Of a stretch of DNA of 11,864 nucleotides, positions 6,993 through 11,864 are shown in pieces. Position numbers and translations under genes: made by a program. This DNA is from Deltaproteobacteria bacterium (lineage in GTDB: Bacteria > Desulfobacterota > SM23-61). The stretch is from positions 1-11,864 of the forward strand of contig JAOUFX010000028.1 in the NCBI GenBank assembly GCA_029857975.1, given 5' to 3'. Under the pieces are notes generated by a model. The model had not been told where the DNA came from. It saw only the letters and a program-made list of their open reading frames with translations, and ran no database searches. How positions within the stretch are numbered: position 1 is the stretch's first letter; each line of letters starts with the position of its first letter.

Positions 6993-7709
6993 ATGGAGCA
7001 GAGAGAATTGGAGGTTTTTTTAAGGACGGAGAAAGGAAAAGGGGCAGCTCATCGAATCCGGCGCGAGGGTAAAATTCCAGCTGTGCTTTACGGACGCGCA
7101 ATGGAAACTTATAGCTTGAGCCTCAACCCGGAGGAACTGAAAAAGATATTAACCAGCGGAGCGCGAGAAAATACCCTGATCGGATTAAGAATGATCGGAC
7201 CGGGAAGCGAGAAGATTGGCAATAGAGTGGTCATGCTGAAAGACCTTCAAGTCCATCCGATCAAGAGAAACTATCTTCATGCTGATTTTTATGCTGTGGC
7301 GATGGACGAGAAGATTGAGGTCGAGGTTCCGATCCATCTTACGGGCAAAGCGGAGGGAACGAAATCTGGCGGTATCCTGGAACAACCCCGGCGCGAAGTT
7401 CGAGTTCGCTGCCTGCCCACGGATATTCCGGAGTTCATCGAAGTGGACGTGAGCGGATTGCAGATCGGGGATTCTCTGCACGTGCAGGACATCCGTTCTT
7501 CCAGCAAATTTGAGATCGTCGCCGAGACCAATTTTACGGTGGCCAGTGTAACTCCGCCCATTTCCGAAGCTAAATACGAAGAAATTGTGGCTGCTCCGGA
7601 AGCGGAACGGGAGATCGCCCAGCCCGAGCGGGTCGGAGAAAAGAAGGAAGAAACCGAGGAAGCCAAAGAAACCAAGGAAGCCAAGGGAGCTAAGGAAGGC
7701 AAGGAGTAG
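6993..7709 (+). CDS. rplY: 50S ribosomal protein L25/general stress protein Ctc (TL5 type)
   Basis: Binds 5S rRNA in the large ribosomal subunit. At 238 aa it is the long two-domain CTC/TL5 form rather than the 94-residue E. coli L25. The N-terminal L25 domain covers about 1-98 (KGAAHRIRREGKIPAVLYG early, HPIKRNYLHADFYAV at its end). The C-terminal beta domain covers about 100-190 (EVEVPIHLTGKAEGTKSGG, then IPEFIEVDVSGL..GDSLHV). The last 30 or so residues (205-238) are a low-complexity tail of E, K and A with repeated KEAKE-like units, likely disordered. A strong ribosome binding site, AAGGGAGGT (6981-6989), overlaps the prs stop codon. Pth follows 20 bases downstream, an arrangement (prs, ctc, pth) widespread in bacteria. 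Confidence 0.95.
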   Translation: MEQRELEVFLRTEKGKGAAHRIRREGKIPAVLYGRAMETYSLSLNPEELKKILTSGARENTLIGLRMIGPGSEKIGNRVVMLKDLQVHPIKRNYLHADFYAVAMDEKIEVEVPIHLTGKAEGTKSGGILEQPRREVRVRCLPTDIPEFIEVDVSGLQIGDSLHVQDIRSSSKFEIVAETNFTVASVTPPISEAKYEEIVAAPEAEREIAQPERVGEKKEETEEAKETKEAKGAKEGKE

Positions 7710-7729
7710 CTTTTCTTTGAGGAGTAAGG

Positions 7730-8353
7730 GTGAAGCTCATCGTGGGCCTGGGAAATCCTGGGCGGAATTACCGCTGGACACGCCACAATATGGGCTATGG
7801 CCTGGTAGAACGCTTGGCGAAGCAACATGGAATCAAACTTTCCCAGAGGGGTCTAAAATCCGTTTACGGTCGGGGCAAGATCGGGAAAGTGGCGGTAATC
7901 CTGGCCAAACCCCTCACTTACATGAACCTTTCCGGAGATGCCGTCAGTCGGCTTCTCCGGTTCTTCCAAATCCAACCGGAGGATTTAGTCGTCTTGCAAG
8001 ATGACCTGGACCTGCCTTGGGGGCAAATTCGTATTCGGGTAAGGGGAGGGCACGGCGGCCATAAAGGAATCAAATCCATCGCTGAGGCGATAGGAAGCGA
8101 TAGCTTCCAGAGGGTGAAGGTAGGAATCGGAAGGCCTCTTGAGCGAAATTTAGACCCGGCCGATTATGTCTTGGAACCTTTGATGGGGCAGGAAAAGAAG
8201 GAATTCAAAGAAGTGGTGGAGAAGGGTGCCCAGGCCGTAGAAATCCTGGTCGCTGAAGGACCCCAAGAGGCTATGAAAAGGGTTCATAAAGACAGTGAGT
8301 TGGGAGTTGGGAATCGCTACTTACCACCTTTTTTGGCTTCGTCCCAGAGTTGA
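7730..8353 (+). CDS. pth: peptidyl-tRNA hydrolase
   Basis: Cleaves the ester bond of peptidyl-tRNAs dropped from stalled ribosomes, recycling tRNA; cytosolic and usually essential. The start is GTG at 7730, with GAGGAG (7718-7723) six bases upstream. Motifs: VGLGNPG (5-11) with Asn9, TRHNMGY (17-23) with catalytic His19, KPLTYMNLSG (60-69) with Asn66, and the aspartate of QDDLDLPWG (90-98). In the GGHGGH block the position of E. coli Asn114, usual motif GGHNG, is lysine here (Lys112; GGHKG), a variant I believe occurs in other Pth proteins. At 207 aa it is slightly longer than usual, with a C-terminal tail (about 188-207). The tail's coding sequence overlaps the 3' end of the opposite-strand mazG by 37 bp. 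Confidence 0.96.
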   Translation: MKLIVGLGNPGRNYRWTRHNMGYGLVERLAKQHGIKLSQRGLKSVYGRGKIGKVAVILAKPLTYMNLSGDAVSRLLRFFQIQPEDLVVLQDDLDLPWGQIRIRVRGGHGGHKGIKSIAEAIGSDSFQRVKVGIGRPLERNLDPADYVLEPLMGQEKKEFKEVVEKGAQAVEILVAEGPQEAMKRVHKDSELGVGNRYLPPFLASSQS

Positions 8354-9174
8354 TCCATCTCATCCAAAGTTGCTTCTTCCGGTGCACGTCCTCTGCGCTG
8401 CAATCCCAATTCCACCTGCCGGAAACGGTTGGCAAAGCGGCGATTGGCTTTTCGCAGTGCTTCTTCGGCGGAGATTCCCTTAAAACGGGCCCAATTGACC
8501 AGGGTGAAGAAAAGATCCCCCAATTCTTCCTCGACCCGTTTTAAAGAGGTTTCCTGCCCCGCCTTTTCCAGCTCAGCCAGTTCTTCCAGAACTTTTTTCC
8601 AAACCCCGTCAAGATTCGGCCAGTCAAAACCGGTACGGGAAGCTTTTGCCGACATCCTCTGGGCGCGCTCAAGTGCCGGAAGGGAAAGGGGAAAGCCATC
8701 GATGAGCGAAATTTTTCCCGATCTCTTTTCTTCATTTTCTTTTACATACTTCCAAATTTTCACGACCGATTGGGCATCTTTGGGCTGGCCTTTACCAGGA
8801 ATCTTTCCAGTTGAGGAGAAGACATGCGGGTGACGCCGGATCAATTTTTCACAAAGAATGTGGACCACTTCTAAGAAGTTAAATTGTCCTTTTTCTTCGG
8901 CTAGGCGAGAAAGGAAAATAATCTGCAAAAGGAGGTCTCCCAGTTCCTCTTTTAGCTCTTCGGGATTATTCATTTCGATGGCTTCAAGCACTTCATAAGC
9001 TTCTTCTATCAGGTATTTTTTTAGGGTGGTTTCGGTCTGTTCCCTATCCCAAGGGCAACCCAATGGGCCACGGAGCCTGGCCATGATGGCCAGCAGGTCG
9101 GCAACGCTTCGTTCTTTATAAGTTTTTTCTTTTGGGAATGAAGCGCCTGAAATTTTCTTTTTGATGGTTTTCAT
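8317..9174 (-). CDS. mazG: nucleoside triphosphate pyrophosphohydrolase MazG
   Basis: Hydrolyses NTPs to NMP and pyrophosphate; known roles include clearing non-canonical nucleotides and lowering (p)ppGpp during stress. Two tandem MazG domains are visible, as in E. coli MazG (263 aa). In 285-residue numbering, LRGPLGCPWDREQT (35-48) is followed by the metal site EEAYE (57-61) with EELGD (76-80). The second domain has EELAE (197-201) and EELGD (216-220). The ATG at 9174 is preferred over an in-frame TTG at 9210 because the extra twelve residues are unconserved and a purine-rich TAGGAT lies just upstream. It is the only minus-strand gene here, convergent with pth (37-bp overlap of ends) and divergent from phoH. 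It ends in a short basic tail, AKKGGK. Confidence 0.96.
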   Translation of the reverse strand: MKTIKKKISGASFPKEKTYKERSVADLLAIMARLRGPLGCPWDREQTETTLKKYLIEEAYEVLEAIEMNNPEELKEELGDLLLQIIFLSRLAEEKGQFNFLEVVHILCEKLIRRHPHVFSSTGKIPGKGQPKDAQSVVKIWKYVKENEEKRSGKISLIDGFPLSLPALERAQRMSAKASRTGFDWPNLDGVWKKVLEELAELEKAGQETSLKRVEEELGDLFFTLVNWARFKGISAEEALRKANRRFANRFRQVELGLQRRGRAPEEATLDEMDQLWDEAKKGGK

Positions 9175-9181
9175 ATTACTT

Positions 9182-9210
9182 ATCCTAAAGCACCCGGGGG
9201 AGTGATTCAA
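9182..9210 (-). promoter_or_regulatory. candidate mazG promoter
   Basis: Read on the minus strand, TTGAAT (9205-9210) and TAGGAT (9182-9187) are spaced 17 bases apart, close to a sigma-70 pattern. The predicted start would fall at or next to the mazG ATG, implying a leaderless or almost leaderless mRNA. The same TAGGAT could instead be a weak ribosome binding site, so this is tentative. Confidence 0.22.
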
Positions 9211-9223
9211 GGAAAATTATTGC

Positions 9224-9253
9224 TTGACCATGAATGTTATGATAAGGTTAATT
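9224..9253 (+). promoter_or_regulatory. candidate promoter for the phoH leader
   Basis: TTGACC (9224-9229) and the AT-rich hexamer TTAATT (9248-9253) are 18 bases apart, a modest sigma-70 match. It would drive a leader of roughly 180 bases containing the terminator at 9309-9339 before the phoH ATG at 9443. Promoter calls by eye are weak evidence. Confidence 0.3.
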
Positions 9254-9308
9254 TATGTCGATCATGAAGCCTGACGGATCTTGATCAAAAAGCATGGAGG
9301 CACAGCAT

Positions 9309-9339
9309 TGCCCCCATCCCCATGGGGGCATTTTTCTTT
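9309..9339 (+). terminator. intrinsic terminator (possible attenuator) upstream of phoH
   Basis: Perfect 9-bp stem TGCCCCCAT (9309-9317) / ATGGGGGCA (9322-9330) with loop CCCC, followed directly by TTTTTCTTT (9331-9339). This is a textbook rho-independent terminator on the + strand only; the other strand has no T tract. There is no + strand gene between the divergent mazG start and this site, so it must end a short leader transcript or small RNA, or act as a regulated terminator for phoH. Confidence 0.75.
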
Positions 9340-9442
9340 CAGGAATGGCCATCTATCCAACTTTGATAAATATCCCCATATTTGCCAGCGCTTTGGTTTT
9401 TTGGGGGGGAATCTCGGAGAAAAAATAGGATTGAAAGCCAAA

Positions 9443-10426
9443 ATGGAAGAAGCCCTCGCCGGTCGGGTTCATTTTGAGGATCCATCCACTCTTCAGCTTC
9501 TCTGTGGGGAAAAAGACGGGAATTTAAAGCTTATTGAGAAAAACGTGGGGGTGGAGATTCATGCCCGGGGGAATACCTTAGTAATCTTCGGGGATCGGGT
9601 GTCCGCGCAACTCGCCGAAAGGTTACTTGGAGAGCTTTACGATATTTTGCGGAAAGGCCATCCCCTCTACCCGAATGACATTCTTTTTGCCATCCGCATT
9701 CTTGCCGGGAATAATTCGGTCAAACTGAAGGATATATTTTTGGATACGATTTATATCTCTTCCAAGCGTCGCCTGATTACCCCCAAAAGTTTGGCGCAGA
9801 AGCTCTACATCGATGCCATTCGGAACTATGATATTGTTTTCAGTATTGGTCCGGCGGGAACGGGAAAAACCTACCTGGCTATGGCCATGGGGGTGGCTGC
9901 CTTGACCAAAAAAGAATTTCACCGCATTATTCTCACGCGACCTGCCGTGGAAGCCGGGGAGAAGTTGGGGTTCCTTCCCGGTGACCTCCTGGAGAAGGTG
10001 AATCCTTATTTGCGCCCTCTTTATGATGCCTTGCACGACATGATGGACTTTGAGACGGCTTCGCGGCTTTTGGAGAAAGGGATCATCGAAGTGGCGCCTT
10101 TGGCTTTTATGCGCGGGCGCACGCTCAACGATTCTTTCGTAATTCTGGATGAAGCTCAGAATACGACATCAGAACAGATGAAAATGTTTCTCACCCGTCT
10201 GGGGTTTAGTTCCAAGGCCGTGATCACGGGTGATATTACCCAGGTAGATCTACCGGCGGGAAAAGTGTCTGGCCTGATCGAGGCCCGGGAAGTCCTGGCC
10301 GGGATCGAAGGGATTCACTTCAGCTATTTCACGGAAGTGGATGTTGTGCGGCATCCCCTGGTTCAGGAAATCATCAGGGCCTATGACGTTCAAGCCCGGA
10401 AGAGAAACTCTTCCGAAAGGGAATGA
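9443..10426 (+). CDS. phoH: PhoH-family ATPase (PhoH-like/YbeZ type)
   Basis: Cytosolic P-loop NTPase related to E. coli YbeZ and PhoH, linked to RNA metabolism and ribosome maturation and usually paired with YbeY. The frame extends upstream to a TTG at 9281, but I choose the ATG at 9443 (327 aa) because family members begin just before the [20 protein letters not shown] region, and the upstream stretch encodes unconserved residues and covers the terminator at 9309-9339. A purine-rich AGGA (9427-9430) is 12 bases upstream, so the ribosome binding site is only fair. In 327-aa numbering: KH-like N-terminal region with [14 protein letters not shown] (37-50), Walker A GPAGTGKT (136-143), [17 protein letters not shown] (165-181), Walker B VILDEAQN (233-240) and the GDITQVDLP motif (263-271). 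The next gene, a 7TM-HD protein, starts 34 bases later, probably in the same operon. Confidence 0.93.
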   Translation: MEEALAGRVHFEDPSTLQLLCGEKDGNLKLIEKNVGVEIHARGNTLVIFGDRVSAQLAERLLGELYDILRKGHPLYPNDILFAIRILAGNNSVKLKDIFLDTIYISSKRRLITPKSLAQKLYIDAIRNYDIVFSIGPAGTGKTYLAMAMGVAALTKKEFHRIILTRPAVEAGEKLGFLPGDLLEKVNPYLRPLYDALHDMMDFETASRLLEKGIIEVAPLAFMRGRTLNDSFVILDEAQNTTSEQMKMFLTRLGFSSKAVITGDITQVDLPAGKVSGLIEAREVLAGIEGIHFSYFTEVDVVRHPLVQEIIRAYDVQARKRNSSERE

Positions 10427-10460
10427 GAATAAAAGGTCGGCCCAGCTTAAGGAGTCAGAA

Positions 10461-11864
10461 GTGGCCCGCGCGCCAATAAATAACGGTGGATACCGCAAAA
10501 AAAGGCCTTTTACCAAGGTGATAACCCTGCTTAGGCGCAAGATTGCCCCCCAGCCCCCGGGTAAGGGGGGTAGGCTGGACAAATTTCCCTGGAGGCGGGT
10601 TAGCCTTCTTTTGCTTTTGGCTTCCTCCGTGGGTTTACTTCTTCCAGCCCAAGCCTTGGGGACCAGCTTGCTGGTATTCCTCCTATTGGCCATCCTCTTT
10701 GAATTCGCTACCGCCAACATCCGCAAGTTTTCCCCCGATGATAAAGACCTGCTCTTCCTTACTCTTCTTTTGATGGCCCTTCTATCCGTAACCAAGGTCA
10801 GTCTGATAGTCTTTCCCTTCATCGGCCAGGCCTTGCCGGAAATTCCCCCTTCCGCTTACGTTTATGGGATCGGGATTGCCGCCGGAGCCATGCTGGTGCG
10901 CATCATCCTCAACTCTGAGACCGCCTTGGTCTTCTCCGTGGTAGCCAGTCCGTTCGCTGGCTGGCTGCTGGACAATAGCTTTTTCTTTTCGGTCTACTTT
11001 TTTATCGGCAGTGTGGTTGGTGCCCACAGCGTAGTCTTTTGTGAGGATCGGAGCATTTTATTAAAAGCAGGGGCCAAAGTGGGGCTGGTGAACGTTTTGA
11101 CGATTCTCTGTTGGAACTTGATCGGCCAAAAGTGGATTTTCCCCGAGGTTGGGTTTGACCTCCTCTTCGGCTTTTTGGGGGGAGAGGTGGCAGCGGTTGT
11201 TGTCCTGGGGACTCTACCCCTCGTGGAATGGGTTTTCGGGTATACCACCAATATCAAACTTTTGGAGATGGCCAACCTCAACCATCCCTTGTTGAAAAGG
11301 ATGATCCTGGAAGCCCCCGGAACCTACCATCACAGCGTTATCGTCAGTACCATGGCCGAAACGGCAGCCCGATCCGTCAATGCCAACCCTCTTTTGGCGC
11401 GGGTAAGCGCTTATTACCACGACATTGGTAAGATCAACAAACCTCTTTACTTCGTGGAGAACCAGGGAAGCCAGGAGAATAAGCATGATAAATTGGCGCC
11501 GAGCATGAGTAGTCTGATCCTGATATCGCACGTGAAAGAGGGCCTGGAACTGGCTCGAGAGTACAAGCTGGGAAAGAAGATCAGCAGCATCATTCAACAG
11601 CACCATGGGACGAGTCTGATCTCTTTTTTCTACCAGAAGGCCAAAGATCAAGAAGACCCGGAGATGGCGCAAGTAGATGATAGAGCTTACCGGTATCATG
11701 GACCCAAACCTCAAACCAAAGAGGCCGGGCTGGTCTTACTGGCCGATGCAGTGGAAGCTGCCTCCAGGACGCTCCTGCAACCCACCCCCGCACGCTTACA
11801 GGGCCTGGTGCAGCGGATTATCAACAATATTTTTACGGATGGTCAGCTGGATGAATGCGAATTG
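10461..11864 (+). CDS. PgpH-type membrane HD-domain phosphohydrolase lacking the extracellular domain, 3' end outside window
   Basis: Membrane protein of the 7TM-HD family, whose characterised member PgpH hydrolyses c-di-AMP; that substrate is an inference here. The GTG at 10461 has a good ribosome binding site (AAGGAG, 10449-10454). The 468 visible codons run without a stop to the right edge. A basic N-terminus (1-46) leads into about eight hydrophobic segments (roughly 47-63, 67-84, 97-118, 132-150, 154-170, 173-192, 202-221, 235-258). Then come the family signature LPLVEWVFGYTT (252-263) and the HD domain: APGTYHHS (285-292), YYHDIGK (318-324), KHDKLAPS (341-348), ISHV (355-358), QHHGT (380-384), YRYHGPKPQTKEA (410-422) and LADAVEAASR (427-436). 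Putative metal ligands include His291, His320, Asp321, His357, His381, His382 and Asp429. The large extracellular domain normally placed between the first and second membrane helices (whole proteins usually about 680-900 aa) is absent: only a few residues separate them. It follows phoH, a common arrangement that often continues with ybeY. Confidence 0.92.
   Translation, partial: MARAPINNGGYRKKRPFTKVITLLRRKIAPQPPGKGGRLDKFPWRRVSLLLLLASSVGLLLPAQALGTSLLVFLLLAILFEFATANIRKFSPDDKDLLFLTLLLMALLSVTKVSLIVFPFIGQALPEIPPSAYVYGIGIAAGAMLVRIILNSETALVFSVVASPFAGWLLDNSFFFSVYFFIGSVVGAHSVVFCEDRSILLKAGAKVGLVNVLTILCWNLIGQKWIFPEVGFDLLFGFLGGEVAAVVVLGTLPLVEWVFGYTTNIKLLEMANLNHPLLKRMILEAPGTYHHSVIVSTMAETAARSVNANPLLARVSAYYHDIGKINKPLYFVENQGSQENKHDKLAPSMSSLILISHVKEGLELAREYKLGKKISSIIQQHHGTSLISFFYQKAKDQEDPEMAQVDDRAYRYHGPKPQTKEAGLVLLADAVEAASRTLLQPTPARLQGLVQRIINNIFTDGQLDECEL

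Noticed and set aside
9281..9442. In-frame N-terminal extension of PhoH from a TTG at 9281
   Set aside because: It would translate through the intrinsic terminator, has a weak start codon and encodes residues unlike any PhoH N-terminus; the ATG at 9443 matches the family start.
1..11864. Search for mobile elements, CRISPR arrays, toxin-antitoxin or defence genes
   Set aside because: No transposase, integrase, direct-repeat array or defence domain is visible. MazG here is the two-domain housekeeping pyrophosphohydrolase and has no adjacent toxin pair.

Overview
The window is about 11.9 kb of densely packed, mostly housekeeping bacterial chromosome. I read eleven protein genes and one tRNA gene. 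Two protein genes are cut by the window edges. All genes are on the + strand except mazG. The order ispE - tRNA-Gln - prs - L25/Ctc - pth, the phoH - 7TM-HD pair, a DUF1844 gene, and an Ino1-type inositol phosphate synthase point to a Gram-negative bacterium of the former Deltaproteobacteria (Desulfobacterota and relatives). That placement is inference from gene content and order, not from a marker-gene tree.

Left part (1-2887): the C-terminal half of a Clp/Hsp100 AAA+ unfoldase runs in from the left edge. It is followed by myo-inositol-1-phosphate synthase and, 14 bases later, a CDP-alcohol phosphatidyltransferase. Together these two can make inositol phosphate and attach it to a CDP-linked lipid, so the likely product is a phosphatidylinositol-type phospholipid.

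Middle part (2888-8353): two short intergenic patches of degenerate GGCGCAAGG-type repeats flank a DUF1844 gene. Then come a Do/HtrA periplasmic serine protease, overlapping by one base with ispE (isoprenoid precursor pathway), an interspersed inverted-repeat element, tRNA-Gln(UUG), prs (PRPP synthesis), the L25/Ctc ribosomal protein, and pth (peptidyl-tRNA hydrolase). prs, L25 and pth are tightly spaced and probably form one operon linking nucleotide supply and translation.

Right part (8317-11864): mazG is convergent with pth, and their ends overlap by 37 bp. The mazG-phoH intergenic space holds a near-perfect intrinsic terminator on the + strand, inside what would be the phoH leader. phoH is followed by a membrane HD-domain phosphohydrolase of the PgpH type, open at the right edge. 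It carries the membrane and HD parts but lacks the large extracellular domain usual in this family.

I found no mobile element, CRISPR array, phage gene or obviously new defence or metabolic system. The points most worth a second look are the inositol-lipid gene pair, the Clp pore loop without its conserved aromatic residue, the ectodomain-less 7TM-HD protein and the terminator ahead of phoH.
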